Source: Sporomusaceae bacterium UBA7701 (GTDB taxonomy: Bacteria; Bacillota; Negativicutes; Sporomusales; UBA7701). From it: a DNA stretch of 64,000 nucleotides. A program made the position numbers and the translations under genes. The notes below the pieces were generated by a model. It saw only the letters and a list, made by a program, of their open reading frames with translations. It ran no database searches and was not told the DNA's origin. How positions within the stretch are numbered: the first letter of the stretch is position 1; each line of letters begins with the position of its first letter. Below, in pieces: positions 8,128-19,834 of the stretch. Location of the stretch: assembly GCA_002482545.1 (NCBI GenBank), contig DLGF01000020.1:1-64000 (forward strand), read 5' to 3'.

Positions 8128-8404
8128 CCTAACCCTGGCCAGGCGGACAAAAAAACTTCTATTGCATTTTTATACAAATAAATGTATTATAATAAGAAAA
8201 GCGAGATGGTTGCAAAAAGTAAATAGGGTGTGGGCCGGAACAACCGGGCGGCGCTGCTGCCTGAAGTTCCGGGCGGACGGCCGGGCGGATGGCGAAACGT
8301 AGCCTTTGTGCGGCGGGGTTGCCGAGCCGGTTGGGAGCCTGCTTTTTCCCAAGGGGATTTCAGCGGGCATGACCGGAATATTGATGAATGTTTATGCATT
8401 GATA
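8128..8404 (+). other. Gene-free stretch with perfect -10 and GC-rich possible leader RNA
   Basis: A TATAAT box at 8188-8193 sits in AT-rich DNA and is followed from about 8225 to 8375 by very GC-rich sequence with self-complementary segments (for example CCGGAAC at 8233 and GTTCCGG about 32 bases later). A -35 at normal distance is not clear; TTGCAT is 20 bases away. It could be a small RNA, or just spacer before the pyr promoter. No known riboswitch motif recognised. Confidence 0.35.
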
Positions 8405-8434
8405 TTGACAAGCTTGGGCAATTTCTGCTAAACT
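8405..8434 (+). promoter_or_regulatory. Promoter of the pyr operon
   Basis: TTGACA (8405-8410), 18-base spacer, TAAACT (8429-8434). Transcription would start near 8441, placing both attenuators in the leader. Confidence 0.75.
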
Positions 8435-8453
8435 ACCTGTAATAACATTATAG

Positions 8454-8545
8454 CCTTTAAGCTGATCCAGTGAGGTCAGGAAGGAACGGTTATTTTAAGG
8501 GGACTGGTATAGCCTTCTTGCGGCCTCACGCAGGAAGGCTATTTT
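8454..8545 (+). promoter_or_regulatory. PyrR-type attenuator 1
   Basis: Segment 8454-8484 carries the PyrR-binding hairpin signature: TTTAA, then ATCCAGTGAGGTC, then GGAAGG, close to the UUUnnnnAGUCCnGnGAGGCUnnnAAGG consensus. An intrinsic terminator follows (8509-8545: ATAGCC...GGCTAT with TTTT). With UMP-bound PyrR the binding hairpin would form and termination follow; otherwise an antiterminator forms. Confidence 0.88.
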
Positions 8546-8565
8546 GCTAGCTGCATAAGGATGTG

Positions 8566-8655
8566 CCTTTAAGCTGGTCCTGCGAGGCCGGAAGGAACTA
8601 CCGACAGAGGGAAGTATAGCCTTCTTGCGCCTTGCGCCAAGATGGCTATTTTTTT
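8566..8655 (+). promoter_or_regulatory. PyrR-type attenuator 2
   Basis: A second copy of the same design: the binding hairpin (CCTTTAAG, GGTCCTGCGAGGCC, GGAAGG) at 8566-8597 and terminator ATAGCC...GGCTAT plus seven T residues at 8616-8655. Two attenuators in series directly before pyrB should give steeper repression. Confidence 0.88.
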
Positions 8656-8714
8656 CTGAACTTGAGGGCCGAGCCGGGGCATGATATGTATGGAAATACG
8701 GGAGGAGAGTGGCT

Positions 8715-9671
8715 ATGACAAAAGCTCAGGTATCGCTGCGCGGCAAGGATATCCTCGGACTCAGAACCATGAGTGTCCCCGAGATCGAACTCATTCTCGA
8801 CACAGCCCGGGAAATGAAACACATCATCGACCGTGACATAAAAAAGGTGCCGACGCTTCGCGGCAAGTCGGTCGTCAACCTGTTCTTCGAGCCCAGCACC
8901 CGGACCCGCACCTCGTTCGAACTGGCGGGCAAATACCTGGGAGCCGACGTGGTGAACATCACCACCAGCGCCTCCAGCGTGGTGAAGGGGGAAAGCCTGC
9001 GGGACACGCTGCTCACGGTGGAGGCCATGGGGGTCGATATCATCGTCATGCGCCACGAGGCCGAAGGGTCGGCCCACTTTGCCGCCAAGGCGGTGAAGCC
9101 GGTCATTATCAACGCCGGCGACGGGGCCCACGAGCACCCCACCCAGGGCCTCTTGGATCTGTTCACGGTCAAGGAGAAAAAAGGAAGCATCGCGGGCCTC
9201 CAGGTAGCGATCATCGGCGATATTCTCCACAGCCGGGTGGCCCGCTCGAATATCTGGGGCCTCCAGAAGCTGGGAGCCCAAGTCCGGGTGGCCGGGCCAC
9301 GCACCTTGCTGCCCCGCGATATCGAGCAAATGGGCGTGAAGGTTTACGACCGGGTGGAGCCGGCGCTCGAAGGCGCCGATGTCGTCAACATTCTGCGGCT
9401 TCAGCGCGAGCGCCAGCAAAAAGGGCTCTTTCCCACCGCCCGGGAGTACGCGCGAATCTTCGGCATCAACCCGCAGCGGCTGGCGCTGGCTCAGCCGGAT
9501 GCGCTGGTGATGCATCCCGGTCCGATGAACCGCGGACTGGAAATTTCCCCCGAGGTGGCCTATTCGGAACAGTCGGCCATTCAGGAGCAGGTCAAAAACG
9601 GCCTGGCGGTTCGCATGGCGCTCTTGTTCCTAGTGCTGATGGGAGGGACGAAAATTGAAACTACTGCTTAA
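8715..9671 (+). CDS. pyrB: Aspartate carbamoyltransferase catalytic subunit
   Basis: Condenses carbamoyl phosphate with aspartate, the committed step of pyrimidine synthesis. It has 318 residues, standard length. The carbamoyl-phosphate site FEPSTRTRTSFE lies around residue 60 and HEHPTQGLLD around 135; MHPGPMNRG near the C-terminus is typical. ATG 8715 is favoured over GTG 8709 because GGAGG at 8701-8705 is 9 bases away from it. First gene of the eight-gene operon; its end overlaps pyrC by 17 bases, indicating translational coupling. No pyrI regulatory subunit is present. Confidence 0.98.
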   Translation: MTKAQVSLRGKDILGLRTMSVPEIELILDTAREMKHIIDRDIKKVPTLRGKSVVNLFFEPSTRTRTSFELAGKYLGADVVNITTSASSVVKGESLRDTLLTVEAMGVDIIVMRHEAEGSAHFAAKAVKPVIINAGDGAHEHPTQGLLDLFTVKEKKGSIAGLQVAIIGDILHSRVARSNIWGLQKLGAQVRVAGPRTLLPRDIEQMGVKVYDRVEPALEGADVVNILRLQRERQQKGLFPTAREYARIFGINPQRLALAQPDALVMHPGPMNRGLEISPEVAYSEQSAIQEQVKNGLAVRMALLFLVLMGGTKIETTA

Positions 9672-10944
9672 AGGCGGCCGCATTATCGACCCGGCGCAGA
9701 ACGTGGACCTGGTGGGCGATGTGCTCGTCCAGGACGGCCGGATCGCGAAAGTCGGCGGGCAAATCGATCCCGGCGACGCCGAGGTGCTGGAGGCGCGAGG
9801 GCTGGTGGTCGCCCCGGGACTGATCGATCTTCACACCCACCTGCGGGAGCCCGGCCTGGAGGCCAAGGAAGACATCGGCTCAGGCACGCGGGCCGCAGCC
9901 GCCGGAGGCTTCACCACCATCTGCTGCATGCCGAACACCAGGCCGGTCATCGACAACGCCGTCCTGGTGGCGGGCGTCACCCAGCGGGCCGGGCTGGAAG
10001 GCGCCGTAAACGTCCGGGTAATCGGGGCGCTGACCAAGGGGCAGGAGGGGAAGGAATTGGCCGAGATCGGCGACATGATCGCCGCCGGAGCGGTGGCGCT
10101 GTCCGATGACGGGCATTTTGTCGAAAGCGCCCGGATTTTTCGGACCGGCCTGGAATATGCCGGGATGTTCGACGGGGTCGTCGTGTCCCACGCCGAAGAC
10201 GAGTCCCTCGCCGGAGACGGTTATATGCACGAAGGGGCGGTTTCGGCAGCCCTGGGCTTGCGGGGCCGGCCGGCGGTATCGGAGGATATCGCGGTGGCCC
10301 GGGACGTCATGCTGGCGGAATACACGGGGGCGCTCCTCCATATCGCCCACGTCAGCACCCTGGGGGCGGTGGAAATCATCCGCCAGGCCAAGCGGCGCGG
10401 CGTGCGGGTGACGGCGGAGGTCACCCCCCATCATCTGACTCTGACCGATGAGGCGGTGCTGGGCTTTGATCCGGCGGCCAAAGTCCATCCGCCGCTCCGC
10501 TCCGGCGAACATGTCGAGGCGCTGCTCGCCGGCCTGAAGGATGGCACGCTCGACGTCATCGCCACCGATCACGCCCCCCACGCCTTCGAAGAGAAAGATG
10601 TGGAGTTCCGGTACGCGCCCAGCGGTTTCGCCGGTCTGGAAACGGCGCTGGGCGTGGTGCTCACTGAGCTGTATCATACCGGCAAGTTTACCCTGCCGGA
10701 GCTGATCGACCGCATGGCGGCCGCTCCGGCCCGCGTCTTCGGGCTGGAGGGCGGCACCCTCAAACCCGGGGCGCCGGCGGACATCACCCTCTTCGATCCC
10801 AACCAAGAATGGCGGGTGGACAGCAGCCTGTTTTATACCCGGGGCAAATGCACCCCCTTTGCGGGCAAATCGCTGAAAGGCAAAGCGGTCGCCACTATCG
10901 TGGGGGGGCGTGTGGTGATGAAAAATGGGGAGGTGCGTGCATGA
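9655..10944 (+). CDS. pyrC: Dihydroorotase
   Basis: Zinc amidohydrolase that cyclises N-carbamoyl-aspartate to dihydroorotate. 429 residues, type I size. Metal ligands are visible in DLHTHLREPG near residue 60, later histidines in HIAHVST and the catalytic Asp in IATDHAPH. Starts at TTG 9655 with GGGAGGGACG upstream, inside the end of pyrB, and overlaps carA by 4 bases (ATGA). Confidence 0.98.
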   Translation: MKLLLKGGRIIDPAQNVDLVGDVLVQDGRIAKVGGQIDPGDAEVLEARGLVVAPGLIDLHTHLREPGLEAKEDIGSGTRAAAAGGFTTICCMPNTRPVIDNAVLVAGVTQRAGLEGAVNVRVIGALTKGQEGKELAEIGDMIAAGAVALSDDGHFVESARIFRTGLEYAGMFDGVVVSHAEDESLAGDGYMHEGAVSAALGLRGRPAVSEDIAVARDVMLAEYTGALLHIAHVSTLGAVEIIRQAKRRGVRVTAEVTPHHLTLTDEAVLGFDPAAKVHPPLRSGEHVEALLAGLKDGTLDVIATDHAPHAFEEKDVEFRYAPSGFAGLETALGVVLTELYHTGKFTLPELIDRMAAAPARVFGLEGGTLKPGAPADITLFDPNQEWRVDSSLFYTRGKCTPFAGKSLKGKAVATIVGGRVVMKNGEVRA

Positions 10945-12005
10945 ACGGCAAATTGATCCTGGAAGACGGCAGCGAATTTAACGGCGAACTGCTGTCGGAC
11001 GCCAAAGCCGCAGGGGAAGTCGTATTCAACACCGGGATGACCGGCTATCAGGAAGTGCTCACCGACCCATCCTATTGCGGCCAGATTGTGACCATGACCT
11101 TCCCGCTCATCGGCAACTACGGAACGGCGCGGGTGTTCGACCAGGCCGACGCCTCCTTCGTGCGCGGGTTTGTCATCGGGGAGCTGTGCTGCGGCCCCAG
11201 CAACTGGCAGGCCGAGGACAGCCTGCCCCACTATCTCAGGACCCGCGGCGTACCCTGCATCCATGGGGTGGACACCCGGGCCGTCACCCGCCGCATCCGT
11301 TCGGCCGGGACGATGAAAGGCATCATCGTGCCGGACGGGACCCCGGCGGACGAAATCGCTGAACTGCTCGCCCGCCCGCCCGAGATCGAGACGGTGGCGG
11401 AAGTGACGACCCGGGAAATCTACCGTATCCCGGCCGGGGGGCCGAAGGTGGCGGTGCTGGACTATGGAATCAAGCGGAATATTCTCCATTCTCTGGCCAA
11501 AGTGGGCTGCGACCTGACGGTTTTCCCGGCGGATACCGGCGCCGAAGAAATCCTGGCGGGAGATTTCGCCGGGGTATTCCTCTCGAACGGTCCCGGCGAC
11601 CCCAAGGATGTGCCGAAGTCGATCGCGGCCGTAAAAAACCTCCTCGGCAAGAAGCCCATCTTCGGCATCTGCCTGGGGCACCAGCTCCTGGCCCTGGCCA
11701 TGGGCGCCAACACCTACAAGCTGAAGTTCGGACACCGCGGCGCCAACCACCCGGTAAAAGAGCTCTTGTCCGGCCGGGTGCACATCACTTCCCAGAACCA
11801 CGGCTACGCGGTTGAGGAAGAGACGCTTGAGGGCAAGGATATCGTGGTCACTCACCGGGCGGTGAACGACGGGACGGTGGAAGGCATGCGGCACAGGTCG
11901 CTGCCGGTGTTCTCGGTCCAGTATCACCCCGAGGCCGCCCCCGGGCCGGACGACAATACCTACCTGTTCGACCGGTATATGGATATTTTGCGGAAGGGGG
12001 AATAG
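10941..12005 (+). CDS. carA: Carbamoyl-phosphate synthase small subunit
   Basis: Glutamine amidotransferase subunit that releases ammonia for CarB. 354 residues. The C-terminal class I glutaminase domain has the nucleophile Cys at about residue 244 (GICLGHQ) and the catalytic His-x-Glu in YHPEA. The N-terminal domain starts LILEDGSEFNGEL as usual. ATG 10941 has GGGGAGG upstream and overlaps the pyrC stop. Three bases separate it from carB. Confidence 0.98.
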   Translation: MNGKLILEDGSEFNGELLSDAKAAGEVVFNTGMTGYQEVLTDPSYCGQIVTMTFPLIGNYGTARVFDQADASFVRGFVIGELCCGPSNWQAEDSLPHYLRTRGVPCIHGVDTRAVTRRIRSAGTMKGIIVPDGTPADEIAELLARPPEIETVAEVTTREIYRIPAGGPKVAVLDYGIKRNILHSLAKVGCDLTVFPADTGAEEILAGDFAGVFLSNGPGDPKDVPKSIAAVKNLLGKKPIFGICLGHQLLALAMGANTYKLKFGHRGANHPVKELLSGRVHITSQNHGYAVEEETLEGKDIVVTHRAVNDGTVEGMRHRSLPVFSVQYHPEAAPGPDDNTYLFDRYMDILRKGE

Positions 12006-12008
12006 CGG

Positions 12009-15222
<3,214 letters not shown>

Positions 15223-15230
<8 letters not shown>

Positions 15231-15993
15231 AACGGTGTCGATGGCCCTTGTCCGGGACCAGAAAACCATCGGTCCGCTGGTCAAGCTGCTGACCCTGGAA
15301 GCGCCTGAAATAGCGAAAAATGCGAGGCCCGGCCAGTTTGTGCACCTCCGGGTGAACGACGGCCCGGCACCGCTCCTCCGCCGTCCCCTCAGCCTGGCCG
15401 GGGCGGACGCCGGGCAAGGCACGCTCACGCTGATCTACCGGATCGTCGGGCAGGGCACGGCGCTTCTGGCCAGGCTCAAGACGGGCGACAGGGTCGACTG
15501 CATGGGGCCGCTCGGCGCCGGTTTTGACCTCGACTGCGAACGGCCCCTGTTGGTCGGGGGCGGCATGGGACTCGCGCCGCTCCTCTACCTGGCCGGGGCG
15601 CTCTGCCCGCGCCCGGTAGCCGTGCTGATGGGCGGGCGCAGCCAGGAGGAGCTTTTCTGGCAGGGACTGTTCGCCGAGGCCTGCCGGCATATCCATATCA
15701 CCACCGATGACGGCTCGCTGGGGCGGCGGGGCGTCACCCTCGACCTCCTCCCGGAGCTGCTGGCCGGGGGTGAGTTCGACCGGGTGGCGGCCTGCGGGCC
15801 CCGGCTCATGCTGGAGGGAGCCGGGCGGCTGGCGGCCAGGCACAAGATCGCTTGCCAGGTGTCGCTGGAAGACTACATGGCCTGCGGCGTCGGGGCCTGC
15901 CTGTCCTGCACCTGCGCCGGCGCCGACGGACGCCGCCGCAAGGTCTGCGCCGACGGCCCGGTATTCTGGGCGGGGGAGGTGTTCGCGCTGTGA
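15223..15993 (+). CDS. pyrK: Dihydroorotate dehydrogenase electron transfer subunit
   Basis: FAD and [2Fe-2S] protein that passes electrons from PyrD to NAD. 256 residues. The ferredoxin-reductase-like FAD site RRPLSLAG and NAD region LLVGGGMGLAPLLYLAG are present, and the C-terminal cluster motif has four Cys in the order C-x4-C-x2-C then a distant Cys (ACGVGACLSC ... VC). TTG 15223 is preferred because GGGGGAGG ends 8 bases before it. Marks the adjacent PyrD as class 1B. Confidence 0.96.
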
Positions 15994-16907
15994 TGCTGAA
16001 TGTCGACCTGGCGGGTATCCCCATGAAGACGCCGGTGATGACGGCCTCGGGGACCTTCGGGTTCGGGCCGGAATACGCCGACTTCGTCGACCTCAACCGG
16101 CTGGGGGCCATCGTCGTCAAGGGGACTACCCTGAAACCGCGCCCCGGCAACGACGGCCGGCGGATCGCCGAGACTCCCGCCGGGATGCTGAATGCCATCG
16201 GCCTGGAAAACCCCGGCGTGGATGAATTCCTGGCCCATACGCTGCCGAAGCTCCAAGGCATCGACACCCCGGTGATCGTCAATATCTCCGGCAATACCGT
16301 GGAGGAATACGGCGAGCTGGCGGCCCGCCTCGACGTGTCCGGGGTGGCCGGGATCGAGATCAATATCTCCTGCCCCAACGTCAAGGAAGGCGGCATCGCC
16401 TTCGGGACAAGCTGCGCCAGCGCGGCGGCGGTGGTGAAAGCCGTAAAGGGCAACACGGCCAAGCCGGTGATCACCAAGCTTTCGCCCAACGTCACCGACA
16501 TCGCCGAAATGGCCCGGGCGGTGGAAGCGGCCGGAACCGACGCCATTTCCCTCATCAACACCCTGCTCGGGATGGCCATCGATATCCATAGCTGGCGGCC
16601 GGTGCTGGGCAATGTGGTCGGCGGCCTGTCGGGGCCGGCGGTCAAGCCGGTGGCGGTGCGGATGGTCTGGCAGGTGGCCCGGGCGGTCCGGTGCCCGGTC
16701 ATCGGCATGGGTGGGATCATGACGGCCCGGGACGCCGTCGAGTTTCTCCTGGCGGGCGCCAGCGCGGTGGCCGTCGGGACGGCCAATTTCGTCAATCCGC
16801 GGGCCGGCGTGGAAGTGGCGGAAGGCATCCGGGACTACCTGGCGGAGAAAGGGCTGACGCATGTCAGGCAACTGATCGGACGGGTGAATGATTTTACAGG
16901 GCGGTGA
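15990..16907 (+). CDS. pyrD: Dihydroorotate dehydrogenase, class 1B catalytic subunit
   Basis: FMN enzyme oxidising dihydroorotate to orotate with NAD via PyrK. About 305 residues. Catalytic Cys lies in NISCPNVKEGG near residue 128, with the substrate loop TASGTFGFG at the start and GMGGIMTARDA for FMN phosphate binding. GTG 15990 lies 10 bases after GGGGGAGG and overlaps the pyrK stop; ATG 15993 is the alternative. Confidence 0.97.
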   Translation: MMLNVDLAGIPMKTPVMTASGTFGFGPEYADFVDLNRLGAIVVKGTTLKPRPGNDGRRIAETPAGMLNAIGLENPGVDEFLAHTLPKLQGIDTPVIVNISGNTVEEYGELAARLDVSGVAGIEINISCPNVKEGGIAFGTSCASAAAVVKAVKGNTAKPVITKLSPNVTDIAEMARAVEAAGTDAISLINTLLGMAIDIHSWRPVLGNVVGGLSGPAVKPVAVRMVWQVARAVRCPVIGMGGIMTARDAVEFLLAGASAVAVGTANFVNPRAGVEVAEGIRDYLAEKGLTHVRQLIGRVNDFTGR

Positions 16908-16911
16908 AAAT

Positions 16912-17634
16912 ATGAAAGCCGATAAACGCCTCATCGTGGCGCTCGATGTGCATGCCATGCCCGAGATGCGGGGCCTGGTGGCCCGGCTGGGGGATTCGGC
17001 AGGCTACTACAAGGTCGGGATGGAGCTTTTCTACAGCGTGGGGGCCGAAGCCATCCGCTACCTGCGCCAGGCCGGCAAGGACGTGTTCCTGGATCTCAAG
17101 CTGCACGACATACCCAATACGGTGGCTCACAGCGCCCGCGTGCTGACCCGGCTGGGAGTGACGATGTTCAACGTGCACGCCGCCGGCGGCACGAAGATGA
17201 TGAAAGCCGCCGCCGAGGCGGTGGCCGAGGAAGCCGCGGCCTTACATATCGAAAAACCCAGGCTCATCGCGGTCACGGTGCTGACCAGCCTCGGCGGGAG
17301 CGAGTGGGAGAGCCTCAACCACCGCCTGCCGATCGCCGAGCAGGTGGTGAGCCTGGCCAAACTGGCCAAGGCCAGCGGTCTTGACGGGGTGGTGGCTTCG
17401 CCCCAGGAAGCGGCCGCCGTCCGCGCGGCCTGCGGCCCGGACTTTTTGATCGTGACCCCCGGAGTGCGGCCCCGGGGCGCGGAGCAGGGGGATCAGAGCC
17501 GGACGGCCACGCCGGGCGGGGCCCTGAAGGACGGGGCCAGCCACCTGGTCGTCGGACGGCCGATCACCAAGGCCGACAACCCGGTGGCCGCGGTGGAAAT
17601 GATCCTGCGGGAGATGGAGGTGGCGTTTTCATGA
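16912..17634 (+). CDS. pyrF: Orotidine 5'-phosphate decarboxylase
   Basis: Converts OMP to UMP. 240 residues, TIM-barrel. The Lys-Asp catalytic array is visible in FLDLKLHDIPNTV, and the phosphate loop region in VTPGVRPRGAEQGDQ. ATG 16912 follows GGCGGTGA, 4 bases after the pyrD stop. Overlaps pyrE by 4 bases. Confidence 0.98.
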   Translation: MKADKRLIVALDVHAMPEMRGLVARLGDSAGYYKVGMELFYSVGAEAIRYLRQAGKDVFLDLKLHDIPNTVAHSARVLTRLGVTMFNVHAAGGTKMMKAAAEAVAEEAAALHIEKPRLIAVTVLTSLGGSEWESLNHRLPIAEQVVSLAKLAKASGLDGVVASPQEAAAVRAACGPDFLIVTPGVRPRGAEQGDQSRTATPGGALKDGASHLVVGRPITKADNPVAAVEMILREMEVAFS

Positions 17635-18203
17635 CGGAAACGGAAGTCAGGCGACTGCTGGTTGAGACCGGGGCCATTCTGGAGGGGCATTTCCTGCTTA
17701 CCTCCGGGCTCCACAGCGGCCTGTACGTCGAGAAGTTCCAGGTGCTGCAGTGGCCGGAGCATACGGCCAGGCTATGCGCCGCCTTGGCGGAGCGGTTCAA
17801 GGGCGACGGCGTCCAGGTGGTCGTCGGTCCGGTCACAGGCGGAGTGCTCCTGGCCCACGAAATCGGCAAGAATCTCGGCACCCGGGCGATCTTCACCGAA
17901 CGGGAGAACGGCCGGATGACTCTCCGGCGCGGTTTTGCCGTCGAGCCGGGGGAGAAGGTGCTGGTGGTGGAAGACATCGTGACCACCGGCGGCTCGGTGC
18001 GGGAGGTGCTGGAAGTCGTCCGGGGGCGGGGCGGCGACGTGGCCGGGGTGGCTCTCCTGGTCGACCGCAGCGGCGGCCAGGCCTCCTTCGGCGTCCGCAC
18101 CGAAGCGCTGCTGACGCTGGAGGTTCCCGCCTACCGGCCCGAAAGCTGCCCGCTCTGCGCTCAAGGCGCGCCCATGACCAAGCGGGGGCGGACCGGAAAA
18201 TAA
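17631..18203 (+). CDS. pyrE: Orotate phosphoribosyltransferase
   Basis: Joins orotate and PRPP to give OMP. 190 residues. The PRPP-binding motif VVEDIVTTGGS is intact, with upstream GPVTGGVLLAHE. Start ATG overlaps the pyrF stop. It is the last gene of the operon, closed by the hairpin at 18215, so the cluster holds all six steps to UMP. Confidence 0.98.
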   Translation: MTETEVRRLLVETGAILEGHFLLTSGLHSGLYVEKFQVLQWPEHTARLCAALAERFKGDGVQVVVGPVTGGVLLAHEIGKNLGTRAIFTERENGRMTLRRGFAVEPGEKVLVVEDIVTTGGSVREVLEVVRGRGGDVAGVALLVDRSGGQASFGVRTEALLTLEVPAYRPESCPLCAQGAPMTKRGRTGK

Positions 18204-18214
18204 CGAAGATTGAG

Positions 18215-18246
18215 GCTGGCGTCCCATGGCGGATGCCAGCTTTTTC
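18215..18246 (+). terminator. Terminator of the pyr operon
   Basis: GCTGGCGTCC / GGATGCCAGC stem with one G-T pair, followed by five T residues, 11 bases after pyrE. Confidence 0.88.
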
Positions 18247-18744
18247 GCGCCTGATTCATGGCTTGTGCTCCGGAACGGACAGGCCGGCTCCCCGCTCCGG
18301 GAAGACAGGCCCTAGGCTTGCCGGGCCGCCCGGACTTGACGCCCCCAACGCGCGTCCGTGCGCGTGGGGGCTATGCCGTCGTCCTGACGGCATCACGGCC
18401 CGGGCAGCCCTGCTTCGCCAAAGGCCTGTAATCCCCTGCGCTCACGTCGCCGGCCTGTCCGTTCCGTACGTCCGCGCCCCTGCGGCTTGCAAGCATTAGG
18501 GCCGCTAGAACAGGAGCGCGGAGCGAGGACTAATTTCCCCAAAAAGGCGAGACAACGAAATATTACTATCACTCGTTGATCCAGTTCAGCTTGTATCCCG
18601 GAACAGGAAGACAGGCCTGTCCGTTCCGGTACGCGGCAGGACCGAAGGAAGTTGTTTCGGGGCACTCAGAGAAGGATTAGTGGTCATCCTTTAAGAAATA
18701 ATAGCGACAAGACGGGGAAAAGTTCGCGAGGTGGAGGGGATAGC
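18247..18744. repeat. Gene-free, GC-rich structured intergenic region
   Basis: No convincing gene. GGAACGGACAGGCCGG (18272-18287) recurs inverted at 18450-18465, a perfect 16-bp pair, and GGCCTGTCCGTTCC recurs again near 18614. Between the arms lie a GCCCCCA/TGGGGGC hairpin (18341-18371) and ATGCCGTC/GACGGCAT right after it. The layout suggests a folded RNA or palindromic repeat element. The last 100 bases are AT-richer and may hold the promoter of the next gene. Confidence 0.55.
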
Positions 18745-19737
18745 GTGAAGGTGACGGTGCGGGGCGAGAGGGTTTCCGACTATAGTCAGATTGCCGGTGT
18801 GAACTATGAAGCGTTTTTGGGGTGGCATCCGGACAATCCCTATGTTGCGGAGCCGGTGATCGTGGATTTGTTGCGGCATAACGCCCTGTTTGATCCAGAA
18901 CTCTCCCTGGTGGCGGAACTGGACGGGGAAGTTGTCGGGCATGTCCTGCTGTCGCCCTTCCGCTTCGTCGTGCTGGGCCAGGAGCAGCCCGGCGTTGTTC
19001 TGGGGCCGGTCGGCGTACGGCCCGGGCATCAGAAAGCCGGGATCGGCACAATGCTGATCGAGGAGGGGCATAAACGGGCTGCCGCGAAAGGGTTTGCGTT
19101 ATCCGTGCTGTGCGGGCATCCCGAATATTATCCGCGATTCGGTTATCGGACAGGCCTGTTTTCCCTTGCCGGGGCGAGGGTCCGGATGAAGCCGGGCGGT
19201 TTTGACTGCTCCGGGCTGGAGGAGCGCCCGGTGAGCGCCCGGGATGTTCCCTGGATTGTCGAGGCCTGGGAGCGGGAACACGGCCGGGACAGCCTGGCGC
19301 TGTTTCCGGGAACCGGCGTCAGCAGCTGGAGCAGCCATGGGCCGGGAACCCGCTGCAGCGTAGTGCTTCGCCAAGGGACGCCTCTCGGGTATGTGCGCTA
19401 CGAAGCAGCCGGTCCGCTCAGGGTAAAGGAAATATTGAGGAACAACGGCGAGCTTCCGGACCTGCTTGCCTTTATCCTGGCGAGGCGGCGGGAACAAAAG
19501 CCCCGGGAGGTGTACCTTCCGCTCCCGGAAGAGGCGGTGCGCGGCCAGTTTCCGGAGAGTGAGCGCGTCGATATAGTTGACGAGCAGGTTGCCAATGAAG
19601 CTTTTATGATAAAAGTCCTGGATGATTCCCAAACAGCGGTAAAGGAATATTGCTTGGAAACGGAAAGAAAAAGCATCAAACCCGGAATAGTGGTATTTCC
19701 GCCGATGTTTGACGTGGACGACGGACGGCATGAGTAG
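18745..19737 (+). CDS. GNAT acetyltransferase with extra C-terminal region
   Basis: 330 residues. The first 150 form a YhbS/Eis-like GNAT domain with acetyl-CoA binding pattern GPVGVRPGHQKAGIGTMLI and the typical HPEYYPRFGY block. The remaining 180 residues may form a second, degenerate GNAT-like domain, as in two-domain acetyltransferases. GTG 18745 is set by GGAGG 7 bases upstream. Substrate unknown. Monocistronic between the structured region and the hairpin at 19788. Confidence 0.88.
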   Translation: MKVTVRGERVSDYSQIAGVNYEAFLGWHPDNPYVAEPVIVDLLRHNALFDPELSLVAELDGEVVGHVLLSPFRFVVLGQEQPGVVLGPVGVRPGHQKAGIGTMLIEEGHKRAAAKGFALSVLCGHPEYYPRFGYRTGLFSLAGARVRMKPGGFDCSGLEERPVSARDVPWIVEAWEREHGRDSLALFPGTGVSSWSSHGPGTRCSVVLRQGTPLGYVRYEAAGPLRVKEILRNNGELPDLLAFILARRREQKPREVYLPLPEEAVRGQFPESERVDIVDEQVANEAFMIKVLDDSQTAVKEYCLETERKSIKPGIVVFPPMFDVDDGRHE

Positions 19738-19787
19738 CAGGCGGTGAAAGGAAAGCGCAAGACTGGACCGCCGCCGCGGCGGAAGAA

Positions 19788-19823
19788 AAGCCCCCTGTGT
19801 GCGTCACGCACAGCAGAGGGCTT
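19788..19823. terminator. Bidirectional terminator
   Basis: Stem AAGCCC plus CTGTGTGCG / CGCACAG plus GGGCTT, with T-rich flank on the + side and A-rich on the other. It separates the convergent acetyltransferase and nitroreductase genes. Confidence 0.8.
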
Positions 19824-19834
19824 ATTTCTTTTCT

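Noticed and set aside
8461..8597. SRP RNA-like GGAAGGAAC motifs
   Set aside because: The signature resembles the SRP domain IV loop, but two copies each with a UUUAA...GAGG context and a following terminator before pyrB identify PyrR-type attenuators.
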